DNA from: Natronobacterium gregoryi SP2
Lineage (GTDB): Archaea; Halobacteriota; Halobacteria; Halobacteriales; Natrialbaceae
Assembly (NCBI RefSeq): GCF_000230715.2
Contig: NC_019792.1
Location: 2,418,001 to 2,482,000, forward strand
DNA: 64,000 bases
Reading direction: 5' to 3'
The stretch's first letter is position 1. Every line of letters starts with the position of its first letter. This document shows positions 18,067-26,970 of the stretch, in pieces. Under the pieces are notes generated by a model that had not been told where the DNA came from, made no database searches, and saw only the letters and a program-made list of their open reading frames with translations. The translations under genes were made by a program, and so were the position numbers.

Positions 18067-18939
18067 ATGAACGTCGGTGCCCACGTATCTATCTCTGGAT
18101 CGCGCGTCTCTTCCGACGACGAAACACCTCCGTACGACGACATTCGTAACGCCGTTCACCGCCAGCGGTCCTTCGGCGGTAACTGCGGACAGATCTTCAC
18201 TACCTCGCCACAGGTCTGGGCCCAGCCCGAGATCAGCAACGAGGCTGCCGGCGGGTTCCGAGAGGAGAGCGACGAGTTACTCGAGGGGCCGTGGGTGATT
18301 CACTCTTCGTATCTGGTCAATCTCTGTACACCGAAAGAGGATCTCCGCCGGAAGTCCAAAGCGAGCATGCAAGCGGAACTCGACGCAGCAGAGAAACTGG
18401 GCGTTCCCTACGTGAACGTCCACCTCGGAGCCCACACCGGCGCGGGCGTCGAAGGCGGCCTGGACAACGCCGCGGGCGTCATCGACGACCTCGACGTGCC
18501 AGCGGATGTCCAGATCCTCATCGAGTCCGACGCTGGCAGTGGAACCAAACTCGGTGGCGAGTTCGAACACCTCGCGGGAATCATCGATCGAACGGAAACC
18601 GACATCGGCATCTGTATCGACACTGCCCACACGCTCGTCGCGGGCAACGACCTCACCACGCCCGAAGCGGTCGACGAGACTGTCGGGCGGTTCGACGACG
18701 TCGTCGGCCTCGAGTACCTCGAGTACATCCACCTCAACGACTCGAAACACGATGTCGGCACCCACAAGGACGAACACGCCCACATCGGCGAGGGCTACAT
18801 CGGCGAGGACGGCATACAGGCAATCGTCACCCATCCCGATCTGCGAGACCTGCCTTTCGCGCTCGAGACGCCGACCGAGGACGGGCGCGGGTTCGCCTGG
18901 AACATCGAGAAGGTAAAGGAGTTGCGAGATTCGAAGTGA
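18067..18939 (+). CDS. nfo: Endonuclease IV (AP endonuclease)
   Basis: 290 residues, full length for the Nfo family. This TIM-barrel enzyme cuts DNA 5-prime of abasic sites in base-excision repair using three metal ions. Metal-site motifs are visible in order: [10 protein letters not shown] (about 118-127), [10 protein letters not shown] (about 150), [11 protein letters not shown] (about 180), and [23 protein letters not shown] (about 225-245), followed by ALETPTEDG near the end. Start ATG 18067. The gene stands alone and is followed by a GC-skewed AGCGAGCGAGAA-rich spacer of the kind common after haloarchaeal genes. Confidence 0.93.
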   Translation: MNVGAHVSISGSRVSSDDETPPYDDIRNAVHRQRSFGGNCGQIFTTSPQVWAQPEISNEAAGGFREESDELLEGPWVIHSSYLVNLCTPKEDLRRKSKASMQAELDAAEKLGVPYVNVHLGAHTGAGVEGGLDNAAGVIDDLDVPADVQILIESDAGSGTKLGGEFEHLAGIIDRTETDIGICIDTAHTLVAGNDLTTPEAVDETVGRFDDVVGLEYLEYIHLNDSKHDVGTHKDEHAHIGEGYIGEDGIQAIVTHPDLRDLPFALETPTEDGRGFAWNIEKVKELRDSK

Positions 18940-19153
18940 GCGAAGCGAGCGAGAATCTCGATATACTGAGCAGGGAGGAACGACCCGCGAACTGCAAGAT
19001 TCGAGTTGAGTGCAGTCCGGAGCGAACGAAGTGAGCGAGAACTGCGGTATTGCGAACGGCGAGCGCCGCGAGCCGTGAGTGACCGGCTACGTCTCTTGTC
19101 GGGAAGCCGACAATTCGGAACGTATATGTATCAGACGATCGAAACGACGGCGG

Positions 19154-19316
19154 ATGAACGAGACTCTGTTTCGCCACCTCGTCTTGCTGGTGCTCGGGTA
19201 CATCCTCGCGTTCCAGTTCGTGATCGTGGTCGACTTGCTCGACCTCGAGGGGGGTACTCGGTGCCGTCGTCCTCGGGACGGCACTGGCACTCGTCGCGGT
19301 CGCGGTTGCGGACTGA
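19154..19316 (+). pseudogene. Frameshifted small two-helix membrane protein
   Basis: ATG 19154 opens MNETLFRHLVLLVLGYI and a first membrane helix up to VDLLDLE. At the run of six G (about 19249-19254) the frame breaks. Reading one base fewer restores GVLGAVVLGTALALVAVAVAD and a stop at 19314-19316. The length of 163 bp fits one extra base, so the intact form would have 53 residues and two helices. A homopolymer error in sequencing is as likely as a real mutation. Confidence 0.5.
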
Positions 19317-19383
19317 TGTCTTCGGTCCGAGACTCCGTTCGGTTCGGAACCGCTAACTTTCTCGACTCACGAGTGGAAGTCAG

Positions 19384-19755
19384 ATGGCGTCTACTACGAC
19401 CGATACGCCTGTGCTCGGCATCGCCCTCGGAGCAGTCCTCGTCGCCGTCGGAGTCGGCTCGTACGTGCTCTCGGACTTTGCGAGTGTCACGGCGCTCATC
19501 CCGGCCATCTTCGGCGTCGTCATCGTCGGCTTCGGCCTTGTAGCTGTGAAAACCCCACGGGAGAAACTCGCCGTTCTCAGCATCGGTGTCCTCTCGTTGT
19601 TGGGTGTGCTCGGCTCCCTGCGTGGCGTCCCCGACGTGATCGCGCTCCTGACCGGCGGCCCCGTGGACTCGACTGTCGCTGCCGTCGCACAGGGCTCGAT
19701 GATCCTGATCGGAATCGTTCTGTTCGTCGCTGCCGGACGCGACATCCTCGGTTGA
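19384..19755 (+). CDS. Small four-helix membrane protein
   Basis: 123 residues with four hydrophobic segments (about 10-30, 36-54, 62-80, 98-118) and short loops. A lysine-arginine loop KTPREK at about 57-62 is probably cytoplasmic. No catalytic or transport motif is recognisable. It lies between the frameshifted membrane gene and a methyltransferase, 51 bp before the latter, in the same direction. Start ATG 19384 follows a short leader. Function unknown. Confidence 0.7.
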   Translation: MASTTTDTPVLGIALGAVLVAVGVGSYVLSDFASVTALIPAIFGVVIVGFGLVAVKTPREKLAVLSIGVLSLLGVLGSLRGVPDVIALLTGGPVDSTVAAVAQGSMILIGIVLFVAAGRDILG

Positions 19756-19806
19756 GTACGCGACCGAATCGACTCGCTTTTACTCGAGAGCGCCCAACGA
19801 CGGCGC

Positions 19807-20601
19807 GTGCGCGAATTCTCCGAAGACTACTTGCAGCGAACTCGCCGGGGGATGTGGGACGACTCCCGCGAGGCGCTTGCACCCCTTCGACTCGAGTCCC
19901 GTGAGCGCATCCTCGACGTTGGCTGTGGCACCGGCGAACTGAGCCGTGTGCTCGCGACCGAATCCGGGGCCGAAGTCGTCGGTTGTGACGCCGACTCTCG
20001 GTTGCTCGAGGCCGCCGGAGAGCACGTTCCCGTCGTCTCCGGCGACGCCTGCCAGTTGCCGTTTCCCGACGACACGTTCGATCTGGTGATCTGCCAGGCG
20101 CTGTTGATCAACCTGCCCGAACCGACAGCCGCGATCACGGAGTTCGCGCGGGTCTCCTCGAACCTCGTCGCGGCGGTCGAACCCAACAACGCTGCCGTCT
20201 CGATCGACTCGAGCGTCGCGACAGAGGGCGACCTCGAGCGTCGAGCACGCCAGGCTTATCTCGACGGCGTCGAGACGGACATCGCGCTCGGTGCCGACGC
20301 CCGCGAGACGTTCGAGACCGCAGGGCTCGAGGAACTCGATACTCGCCAGTACGACCACGTTCGGACGGTCGAACCGCCCTACAACGAGGGGGCGGTCGTC
20401 GCGGCGCGGCGGAAAGCAACGGGTGCAGGGCTGGCGGACGACCGGGAAACGATGCTCTCCGGCGAACTGACCGAACGCGAGTACGACGAACTCCGCAGCG
20501 AGTGGCGGCGGATGGGACGGACCGTCGTCGAACAGATGGAAGCCCGCGAGTACGAACGTGAGGAAACGGTTCCGTTTTTCGTCACGGTAGGGCGAGTCTA
20601 G
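19807..20601 (+). CDS. Class I SAM-dependent methyltransferase
   Basis: 264 residues from a GTG start. The SAM-binding motif I reads ILDVGCGTGELSRV (about 36-49), followed by the acidic VGCDADSRLLE and motif IV/post-I segments SGDACQLPFPDDTFDLVICQALL. These place it with the UbiE/Methyltransf_11 group. The N-terminal FSEDYLQRTRRGMW is conserved among haloarchaeal homologues as far as I recall. The methyl acceptor is unknown. A palindromic element begins 11 bp after the stop. Confidence 0.82.
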   Translation: MREFSEDYLQRTRRGMWDDSREALAPLRLESRERILDVGCGTGELSRVLATESGAEVVGCDADSRLLEAAGEHVPVVSGDACQLPFPDDTFDLVICQALLINLPEPTAAITEFARVSSNLVAAVEPNNAAVSIDSSVATEGDLERRARQAYLDGVETDIALGADARETFETAGLEELDTRQYDHVRTVEPPYNEGAVVAARRKATGAGLADDRETMLSGELTEREYDELRSEWRRMGRTVVEQMEAREYEREETVPFFVTVGRV

Positions 20602-20611
20602 TACCGTTTCG

Positions 20612-20690
20612 TACGGTTTTCCGTCCGTCGTTGTTGGCACACCCGTCATCCGAAGCGATTGCACCGGGAGATCGGTACAGCGATCCGTAT
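20612..20690 (+). repeat. Palindromic element P, copy 2
   Basis: Reads TACGGTTTTCCGT at the left and ACAGCGATCCGTAT at the right, with inner arms around GGCACACCCG and CGATTGCACC. It follows the methyltransferase stop by 11 bp and lies between convergent genes. Confidence 0.75.
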
Positions 20691-20783
20691 CACACACCGA
20701 CCATTGTGTCGAACCGGCCAACACGACCAGGTTCGACTTATAGAGTCGGGTCAGAAGCCACCGAGCGTCGTCTTCGCTTCGGG

Positions 20784-21023
20784 CTACCCGTCGCCGCTCT
20801 CGTCTCTGTGATGCCCGTCGTCACGTTCTGTCGAACCGTGACCGACCAGTGACACGGCGATCCCGAGTAGCCCGACAGTGACGACGACAACCCCCGTCAC
20901 GAGGTCGAGGTAACCGACGAGAGCGAGCACAGACCCCGTCATCACGAGCGCGACGTTTGCGAGCAGCGCGACTCGAGGGGACCGAAACTCCTCGAGGGCG
21001 GCTCCGATCGAAGCCGAAACCAT
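20784..21023 (-). CDS. Small two-helix membrane protein
   Basis: 79 residues from ATG 21023 (MVSASIGAALEEF). A longer frame to 21158 exists, but its first 45 codons do not look like protein. Two hydrophobic segments at about 20-40 and 43-62 are followed by a His/Asp-rich charged tail. It is convergent with the methyltransferase. No family recognised. Confidence 0.55.
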   Translation of the reverse strand: MVSASIGAALEEFRSPRVALLANVALVMTGSVLALVGYLDLVTGVVVVTVGLLGIAVSLVGHGSTERDDGHHRDESGDG

Positions 21024-21081
21024 ACGGAACGAACCGACGCCGGAACCAAAGTGCTTCGTATCCGCCACTCTCGCGGTGACC

Positions 21082-21255
21082 GTGCCGACGCACCTGCCAC
21101 GCTCTCGAGACGTCAACGGCCGCGTATTTTTACTGCTCTCTATCGAGTCGGTCGTCATCGAGCGGGTCGCCGGATTCGCAGTTGCGACCGTCGTGGCCGC
21201 CGTTCTCGCGTCGATGGTGGTCTTGTTCGCGGTGAGCCTCCGCTGGTTCGAGTGA
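21082..21255 (+). CDS. Possible small single-helix membrane protein
   Basis: 57 codons from a GTG at 21082. The C-terminal half reads ERVAGFAVATVVAAVLASMV and then VLFAVSLRWFE, a convincing membrane helix with a polar end. A TATA-like TATTTTTAC at 21125-21133 lies inside the frame, so the true start may be further downstream on a non-standard codon. The gene is divergent from the small membrane gene at 20784-21023. Support is compositional only. Confidence 0.3.
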   Translation: MPTHLPRSRDVNGRVFLLLSIESVVIERVAGFAVATVVAAVLASMVVLFAVSLRWFE

Positions 21256-21267
21256 CGCGACGTCTGC

Positions 21268-21945
21268 TCAGACCACGTCTCCGCGAACCGTCACGCCCTC
21301 CTGGTCCTCTCGCCAGGCGTGGAGTTCTTGGGCGGCCTCGGTCGCCTCGTCGTCGTCCATGCCGAGCATCTCGAGAGCGTCGGAGAGCGTGGGGAGGGCG
21401 AGTTCACTCTCGCGGAGTTTGCGAAACGCCTCGTCGCTGCGGACGCCGTCGGCCCACAGACAGACGCCGCGCGGATCGAGCAGTTGCGTGTACTCGTCCC
21501 GTAGTTGTGCGCCCCGCAGTCGCTGGGTGACGTTGTCCTCGAAGGAGGCGTTACAGACCTCGAGGTGGACCGGATCGGAGTCGTCCTCGCCCAACAGGTG
21601 GGCCGCGAGACACTTTTCGGGAGCGGCGTGGCCGGCGGCGTTCGCGCGGAGATACTTGGAATACTCCGCCGCCCAGTCGGCCCTGACGGACTTGCCGACG
21701 CCCTCGATGCCGTGTGACTCGCGGAACCCCACGTCGGGGTCGTCGTCCGCCCCGCCGGCGCTGTCGTCGCGGACCAGTACGTCCTTCGTCAGGTAGACGT
21801 CCAGTCGTTCGACGGGGTCGAGTCCGAGCGCGACGTCACCGAAGGCCCACACCTCCCGAACCGGCACCGGCATTCGTTCGTCCTCGACTGTGTCGACGAC
21901 CGCTTCGAGCCGGTCGACCGCGTCCGCGCGGTCAAATCCACTCAT
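21268..21945 (-). CDS. DUF7095 family protein
   Basis: 225 residues from ATG 21945 (MSGFDRADAVDRLEAVVDT). Very acidic and soluble, with no membrane segment. I recognise it as a conserved haloarchaeal protein of unknown function. The segments REVWAFGDVALGLDPVERLDVYLTKD and DPRGVCLWADGVRSDEAFRK are the best-conserved-looking parts, the former recalling a nucleotidyltransferase-like strand pattern but without its acidic triad. It follows the DUF4442 gene in the same direction, 39 bp apart, so they may form an operon. Confidence 0.7.
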   Translation of the reverse strand: MSGFDRADAVDRLEAVVDTVEDERMPVPVREVWAFGDVALGLDPVERLDVYLTKDVLVRDDSAGGADDDPDVGFRESHGIEGVGKSVRADWAAEYSKYLRANAAGHAAPEKCLAAHLLGEDDSDPVHLEVCNASFEDNVTQRLRGAQLRDEYTQLLDPRGVCLWADGVRSDEAFRKLRESELALPTLSDALEMLGMDDDEATEAAQELHAWREDQEGVTVRGDVV

Positions 21946-21984
21946 TGACGGAGATGCGGGCTCGAGGCGCAAAACGGTTTCTCG

Positions 21985-22443
21985 TTACTCGGTCGTGACG
22001 TAGACCGTCTTTCGAACGGTCGCGTGGACGGTCCCCTCGTCGTCGACGAGTTCGACGGTGTAGTGGCGGTCGATCGCGTCGGTGTCCTCGTCGGCGAGTT
22101 CGGCTTTCACGGCGTCGATCTCCTCGTCGGAAAGCGTAAACGTCGCGTACAGCGTGTCACGGCCCGGTTTCTCGAACCGAATCTCGGCTTCCTTGTCCCA
22201 GACGACGTAGTCGTCGCCGAGCGTCTTCAACAGCATCATCATGTAGAAGGGGTCGACGGCGGCGTACATGCTGCCGCCGAAGGTCGTCCCGACGTAGTTC
22301 CGTGTCCGCCAGGAGTGGGGGAGTTTGACCCGGATCTCCTGCCAGTCTGGGGCGATGTAGGTCACTCGACCGCCGGTCCCCCGGTAGGCGGGAAAGAAAT
22401 TGAACCCGAGCCGGTAGAGCCGGGAACGGAACGCGTCGAACAT
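21985..22443 (-). CDS. DUF4442 (hotdog-fold thioesterase-like) protein
   Basis: 152 residues. The hotdog fold is suggested by RNYVGTTFGGSMYAAVDPFYMMMLL (the long central helix preceded by the GT.FGG turn) and by alternating strands afterwards. DUF4442 proteins are related to acyl-CoA thioesterases (PaaI/YiiD group), but the substrate is unknown and the usual acidic catalytic residue cannot be assigned with certainty. Upstream gene of a likely two-gene operon with the DUF7095 gene. Divergent from the hydrolase gene, with a 125-bp shared promoter region. Confidence 0.78.
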   Translation of the reverse strand: MFDAFRSRLYRLGFNFFPAYRGTGGRVTYIAPDWQEIRVKLPHSWRTRNYVGTTFGGSMYAAVDPFYMMMLLKTLGDDYVVWDKEAEIRFEKPGRDTLYATFTLSDEEIDAVKAELADEDTDAIDRHYTVELVDDEGTVHATVRKTVYVTTE

Positions 22444-22568
22444 GACTCGAATCGACCGCCGGGGCTCAAAACCGTTGGCAAACGGCAGGTCCGTGGTCGA
22501 GCGTTGGGCGACCGTGGACGTCCTGTCAAGAGAGCAGATTTTTACCGGTTCCCGTGGAAGCTCCGCAT

Positions 22569-23291
22569 ATGCGACACCGCGTCTTCAACGAGGACGGCGA
22601 CGACGAGCTCGTCTTCGTCATGGGCTGGGGTAACCGCTGGACTCACGAGAACGTCAGCTGGCTCATCGGGAAACTGACCGACGCCGGCTATCGGGTCCAC
22701 GCGTTCGAACTCCCGACGAACGTCGAGGACTTCAAAGCCGACTGGCTCGAGCCGATCGCCGAGTACGTCCTCGACCTGGAGGGGTACCAGCTACTGGCTC
22801 ACAGTGCGGGTGCGCTGGTCGCACAGGCGCTCGACGGCGCGGACAACCACGTCTACCTGAGCCCGTGGTGGGGGTACGGACACGACTACCCCGACCTCGC
22901 GCTCGAGGCGGCTGCAAAGATTCCGACGGCGTTTCCGTTTCTTCCTGCCGGAGAGATGGATCGCTCGGTGCTCGGCGAGCGAGCGACCGACCACCAGATC
23001 GCGACGACACCCCACTGGGTCTCCCCGGCGTTCGTCCGCGAGACGCGACACGCCCAGGCGGAACTGCTGACCATCGACCACGACGCCGTCGTCTTCTGCT
23101 CGCTCCGAGATCCGGTCGTCGACCACACGGCGATCGGTCGGCGCGTCCCCGCCAAACACGTCGTCCTCTACGACGGCGGTCACGAACTGTTCTCCTCACG
23201 GCTGCGGGACCGATACGTCGACGTTGTGCTCGAGGCGCTCGAGGACGGCGCTCGAGCGGTCGAGAAGCGAACGGTCGCACCAATCCAGTGA
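22569..23291 (+). CDS. Alpha/beta hydrolase family protein
   Basis: 240 residues from ATG 22569 (MRHRVFNEDGDDELVFVMGWG); an in-frame ATG 15 bp upstream is less likely. The catalytic triad can be proposed: Ser in LLAHSAGALVAQ (GxSxG-like, first Gly replaced by Ala), Asp in FCSLRDPVVDH, and His in YDGGHELFSSRL. Cytoplasmic, no signal peptide. Substrate unknown. It is followed by ncsA in the same direction, 105 bp downstream. Confidence 0.78.
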   Translation: MRHRVFNEDGDDELVFVMGWGNRWTHENVSWLIGKLTDAGYRVHAFELPTNVEDFKADWLEPIAEYVLDLEGYQLLAHSAGALVAQALDGADNHVYLSPWWGYGHDYPDLALEAAAKIPTAFPFLPAGEMDRSVLGERATDHQIATTPHWVSPAFVRETRHAQAELLTIDHDAVVFCSLRDPVVDHTAIGRRVPAKHVVLYDGGHELFSSRLRDRYVDVVLEALEDGARAVEKRTVAPIQ

Positions 23292-23396
23292 CCGGGATTC
23301 GAACCGCCACCGAGACGAAAGCGCCGCAGGTGACGCTGCAGTTTTCGAGTCGTGCAGACGAAACCGTGATGAGCACTCGTCGACAACGCCTTTCTG

Positions 23397-24359
23397 ATGG
23401 ATTGTAACCGGTGTGGCGAGGAGGCGGTCATGCACGCCGCCTACTCGGGGCAACACCTCTGTGCCGACCACTTCCGCGAGTCGGTCGAGAAGCGAGTGCG
23501 TCGCCGGATACGGCGAGACGACCTCGTCCCGCAGGACGCAACGCCCGAGAACCCCGAGACGTGGGTGATCGGCCTCTCTGGCGGCAAGGACAGCGTCGTC
23601 CTCACCAAGATCCTCCACGACACGTTCGCCGAAGACCCCCGCATCGAACTCGTCGGACTGACGATCCACGAGGGGATCGACGGCTACCGCGACAAGTCCG
23701 TCGACGCCTGTGTCGCACTGACCGAACGTCTGAGTATCCACCACGAGGTCGTCGGCTACGAAGAGGAGTTCGGCATCCGGATGGACGACGTCGTCGAGGA
23801 CGACCCCGAGAACATGGCCGCCTGTGCCTACTGTGGCGTCTTCCGCAGAGACGTCCTCTCGCGGTACGCAGACGACCTCGAGGCCGACCTCCTGCTGACG
23901 GGCCACAACCTGGACGACGAGGCCCAGACTGCACTCATGAACTTCCTCGAGGGCGATGTCGAACAGATCGCGAAACACTTCGACGCGAGCCTCGGCCCGC
24001 TCTCGGAACGAGAGGAACAAGACGAGTTCGTCCCGCGCGCGAAGCCGCTACGGGACGTCCCCGAGAAGGAAGTTGCCCTCTACGCTCACGTCGAAGACCT
24101 GCCAGCACACATCACCGAGTGCCCCCACGCCAGCGAGGCCTACCGCGGCGAGATCCAGCAGTTACTCTACGAACTCGAGGAGAATCATCCAGGAACCCGT
24201 CACTCGATCATCGCGGGGTACGAAGAACTCGCCAGCATCGCCACCGAAGAGTACAGCGGCGACGACGGAGTCGACCTTCAGGAGTGTACCCAGTGCGGAT
24301 CGACGACGACGCGAGAGATCTGTCGGAAATGTTCGTTGCTCGAGTCACTGGCCGAATAA
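23397..24359 (+). CDS. ncsA: tRNA 2-thiolation enzyme NcsA/TtuA family
   Basis: 320 residues. The N-terminal zinc site CNRCGEEAVMHA...HLCADH, the ATP pyrophosphatase loop IGLSGGKDSVV, and the cysteine CAYCGVFRRDVL belong to the TIGR00269 family. A C-terminal zinc ribbon CTQCGSTTTREICRKC closes the protein. LTGHNLDDEAQT is also a hallmark. In Haloferax, NcsA works with the ubiquitin-like SAMP2 in thiolation of wobble uridine of tRNA-Lys. The gene is monocistronic here. Confidence 0.92.
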   Translation: MDCNRCGEEAVMHAAYSGQHLCADHFRESVEKRVRRRIRRDDLVPQDATPENPETWVIGLSGGKDSVVLTKILHDTFAEDPRIELVGLTIHEGIDGYRDKSVDACVALTERLSIHHEVVGYEEEFGIRMDDVVEDDPENMAACAYCGVFRRDVLSRYADDLEADLLLTGHNLDDEAQTALMNFLEGDVEQIAKHFDASLGPLSEREEQDEFVPRAKPLRDVPEKEVALYAHVEDLPAHITECPHASEAYRGEIQQLLYELEENHPGTRHSIIAGYEELASIATEEYSGDDGVDLQECTQCGSTTTREICRKCSLLESLAE

Positions 24360-24553
24360 TCGTCGCCGGCGTGTACGACACGTCATACGCAGACGGCATC
24401 GGGTCGTACGCTGTCAGACGGCTCGTCCGTATACGGCCGTAAACGACCGTTGAGCTCGGCCAGGAAGAGAACGCGTGTGCGAGCAACACAATCGCTACTG
24501 CGTCACGACCGGTTCGGCCGAACAGTACGAGTTTCGAAGGCGAACCGACGTCG

Positions 24554-25777
24554 CTACCGGATCACGTCGACGCCATTTTGTCGTTCGACCTCGTTTCGTC
24601 CCCCGTCACTCTGGGCACCGTAGTCCGTGTTCGAACGAGTACGCGATCGAGAACCCGAAGACGACTGTACGTTCTCGACGTGGTTGCTCGCGTCGAAGTC
24701 TCCGTCGTCGACTCCTTCGATACTCGCACGCGACCTGTCGGCCTGTTTCTGGGTCGTCGGACCGAGCACCTGCGCGCTCTGGACGCCAGTCATGATCGCC
24801 ATCACGCGAACCTTGCCCTTGTAGTCCTCCTGGATACGAGCGCCCCAGATGACGTTCGCGGAGGCCTCGAGGCGTTCGGTGATGTTGTCGGCGATCCCTT
24901 CGGCCTCTTTCAGCGTGAGGTCGGGGCCGCCGGTGATGTGGACCAGACCACCCGACGCGCCGCGGTAGTCGACGTCGAGCAGCGGGTGGTTCATCGCGTC
25001 CTTGACGACCTCGTCAGTCTTGTTCTTGTCCTGGGTCTCTCCGACGAGCATCACGGCGACGCCGCCCTGATTCATGATCGTGGACATGTCCGCGTAGTCC
25101 AGGTTGATCAGCGAGGGCTGTGTAATCGTCTCCGAGATACCCTTGACCGTCTCGGCGATGATCTGGTCCATGACCGAAAAGGCCTTGCCGATCGGGAGGT
25201 TCGGGACGTAGTCCAGCAGCCGGTTGTTGTCGAGGACGATGATCGAGTCGGCCTGTTCTCGCAGTCGCTCGAGGCCTTCTTCGGCTTTGACCGTCCGCGC
25301 ACGCTCGACGTTGAACGGCGTCGAAACCATGCCGACGACGATCGCGCCCTGCTCTTTGGCGATCTCCGAGACCACGGGAGCGGCACCCGTCCCGGTGCCA
25401 CCACCCATCCCCGCAGTGACGAACACGAGGTCTGCATCCCCGAGAACCTCTTTGATAGTCCCCTGGGCCATCTCGGTGGCGCGTTCGCCCATCGATGGAT
25501 CGCCGCCCGCGCCGAGACCGCTGGTGAGTGATTTGCCGATCAGAATCTTCGTATCGGCTTCGATCATCTTCAGGTGCTGTTTGTCCGTGTTGATCGCGAC
25601 GGTGTCAGCACCTTCGACGCCGATATTGTACAGTCGGTTGACCGTGTTGTTACCCGCGCCACCACAGCCGACGATGACGATACGTGGATCACCGAACTCG
25701 TCGCTGTCGAGTTCGACGTCCATCTTCTGGGCTTCCTCTTCCGCGTTGTCGAGTGCGTCCTGAACGATATCTTGCAT
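24554..25777 (-). CDS. ftsZ2: Cell division GTPase FtsZ, FtsZ2 type
   Basis: 407 residues. The tubulin-signature GTP loop GGGTGTG lies at residues 125-131 ([15 protein letters not shown]), the first G-rich loop [15 protein letters not shown] at 36-50, and the T7 catalytic loop NLDYADM at 225-231. The beginning [15 protein letters not shown] and the segment [17 protein letters not shown] match haloarchaeal FtsZ2, not FtsZ1. The tail after residue 335 is acidic, Ser/Arg-rich and disordered. FtsZ2 forms the midcell ring needed for constriction. It follows cdrS with a 2-nt gap and must share its transcript. Confidence 0.95.
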   Translation of the reverse strand: MQDIVQDALDNAEEEAQKMDVELDSDEFGDPRIVIVGCGGAGNNTVNRLYNIGVEGADTVAINTDKQHLKMIEADTKILIGKSLTSGLGAGGDPSMGERATEMAQGTIKEVLGDADLVFVTAGMGGGTGTGAAPVVSEIAKEQGAIVVGMVSTPFNVERARTVKAEEGLERLREQADSIIVLDNNRLLDYVPNLPIGKAFSVMDQIIAETVKGISETITQPSLINLDYADMSTIMNQGGVAVMLVGETQDKNKTDEVVKDAMNHPLLDVDYRGASGGLVHITGGPDLTLKEAEGIADNITERLEASANVIWGARIQEDYKGKVRVMAIMTGVQSAQVLGPTTQKQADRSRASIEGVDDGDFDASNHVENVQSSSGSRSRTRSNTDYGAQSDGGRNEVERQNGVDVIR

Positions 25778-25779
25778 CG

Positions 25780-25962
25780 TTACACCTTTGCCCAGTTACG
25801 TTCGCGGGGCTGTTGCTCCGGCTGCTCGTCGTACTCCTCGTTGATCATCTCTCGCACGGCCGATCGGATCGCTTCGCTACGGTTTGGAAACTTCCCCGAA
25901 TCGACTAGTTGTTCGACCTCTTCGATTTGCTGTTTCGGAATTCGCAGTGTCACACGCTCCAT
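25780..25962 (-). CDS. cdrS: Cell division regulator CdrS (short ribbon-helix-helix protein)
   Basis: 60 residues. [19 protein letters not shown], then [16 protein letters not shown], is a full CopG-like ribbon-helix-helix domain: one DNA-contacting strand and two helices for dimerisation. The tail is polar. In Halobacterium salinarum and Haloferax the gene before ftsZ2 encodes CdrS, a regulator of ftsZ2 and cell division. The same arrangement here (RHH gene, 2-nt gap, ftsZ2) supports the name. A cluster of GTAAGAC sites upstream is the likely operator. Confidence 0.9.
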   Translation of the reverse strand: MERVTLRIPKQQIEEVEQLVDSGKFPNRSEAIRSAVREMINEEYDEQPEQQPRERNWAKV

Positions 25963-25981
25963 GGTTGTATTCCCCGATTGG

Positions 25982-26150
25982 GTAAGACGGCGCGCGCCCC
26001 TGTCTGACGCACGTGTCTTACACCGGAGCAGCCCGACGTCGGGCGATTTTCGCTATTTCGCTCCGTTGTAAGACGACCGTCTTACGCGATTGTACCGATC
26101 GCTATCCAGTATAATAAAAGTTCCGCCGATCTTCAATCTCCGTGTCTTAC
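25982..26150. promoter_or_regulatory. cdrS-ftsZ2 control region with repeated GTAAGAC/GTCTTAC sites
   Basis: The heptamer GTAAGAC or its complement occurs five times in 170 bp: 25982-25988, 26015-26021, 26068-26074, 26079-26085 and 26144-26150. Two of them form a perfect palindrome GTAAGAC-GACC-GTCTTAC at 26068-26085. GTCTGAC at 26002-26008 is a near match. On the minus strand a TATA element (TTTTATTATAC, 26108-26118) precedes the palindrome, so the palindrome falls at or just after the transcription start. This is the layout expected for control by a ribbon-helix-helix dimer such as CdrL or CdrS. Confidence 0.7.
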
Positions 26151-26155
26151 GATTA

Positions 26156-26767
26156 TCAGTCTCGTTGAACGTCGGGCTCGAGCACGTCCGCAGACGGCGT
26201 CCGACGACCACAGCTCGGGCAGAACGCCCAGTCCGATCGCAACTCGTCGCCACAGTCACAGAACAGCCGCCGAGACGCTTTCTCTCCGCAGTTAGGACAG
26301 TAGACGTGGTCGTCGGCGACGTGTTCACCACACTGTCCGCAGGTCGTCCCTTCGGGCTGGCCCCGCCGTGCCCGGTCTTCTCCACGGCGTTCACGGTCAG
26401 CGTTCGTCTCCCGCGTGCGCTCGGAAACGGAATCCGGGGTATCGGTCCGGAGAGACTCCCCCTCGAGAGAGATGGAGACAGTTACATCCTGTGGCTGTTC
26501 CGCTCTCACGGCCCCACGAGAGCGCGGGCCGTCATCCGCCGGCGCGTGGCCGCGACGCCGCTCCTCGCGGAGCCGCTTTTCGATGAGTTCGTCCACGCGC
26601 TCGCGAACGACGTCGTCGACGGCCGTCGACGATCCTCCCATCTTCCGTTCCGGCCGCTCGTCGATGTAGGCCCGAAGCGCCTGCCGCATCGCCTCGCTCT
26701 TCGAGAGCTCGAGCGACTCGAGCGCTTCGACGAGGTCGTCGTCGGCACGGAACGTGATCTTGCTCAT
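26156..26767 (-). CDS. cdrL: Cell division regulator CdrL (RHH plus double zinc ribbon)
   Basis: 203 residues from ATG 26767 (MSKITFRADDDLVEALESL); an upstream ATG at 26785 adds six unusual residues. The N-terminal 45 residues are a ribbon-helix-helix domain (ELSKSEAMRQALRAYIDERP). A long charged and probably disordered linker (about 55-140) follows. The C-terminus carries zinc ribbons, seen as CGQCGEHVADDHVYCPNCG and CDCGDELRSDWAFCPSCG. This is the architecture of haloarchaeal CdrL, encoded upstream of cdrS-ftsZ2. It has its own promoter region, and the 193-bp gap before cdrS holds the operator sites. Confidence 0.88.
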   Translation of the reverse strand: MSKITFRADDDLVEALESLELSKSEAMRQALRAYIDERPERKMGGSSTAVDDVVRERVDELIEKRLREERRRGHAPADDGPRSRGAVRAEQPQDVTVSISLEGESLRTDTPDSVSERTRETNADRERRGEDRARRGQPEGTTCGQCGEHVADDHVYCPNCGEKASRRLFCDCGDELRSDWAFCPSCGRRTPSADVLEPDVQRD

Positions 26768-26896
26768 GAGCCAGTATATTCTCACGTACTCTTTCGCTCC
26801 ATATCAATCCTTCTGCCTTTCACCGTCGATTACATGCCGGCGTCGGCTTCGAATGATAACCCTTATGTTTCCCTCGGCGGCTACGTACGAGTGCAA

Positions 26897-26970
26897 CCGC
26901 CCTTAGCTCAGACTGGTAGAGCAGTCGACTGTAGATCGACTTGCCCCCCGTTCAAATCGGGGAGGGCGGA
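26897..26970 (+). tRNA. tRNA-Tyr (anticodon GUA)
   Basis: A complete cloverleaf can be folded: acceptor CCGCCCT pairs with AGGGCGG, the D arm contains AGCTCAGACTGGTAGAGC, anticodon stem GTCGA/TCGAC encloses the loop CTGTAGA with anticodon GTA, and the T arm is CCCCGTTCAAATCGGGG. The discriminator base is A at 26970. No intron and no encoded CCA. Confidence 0.95.

Noticed and set aside
23278-23305. GGGATTCGAACC, which looks like the T arm of a tRNA on the minus strand
   Set aside because: The flanking bases do not form a T stem or an acceptor stem and the segment overlaps the end of the hydrolase gene.
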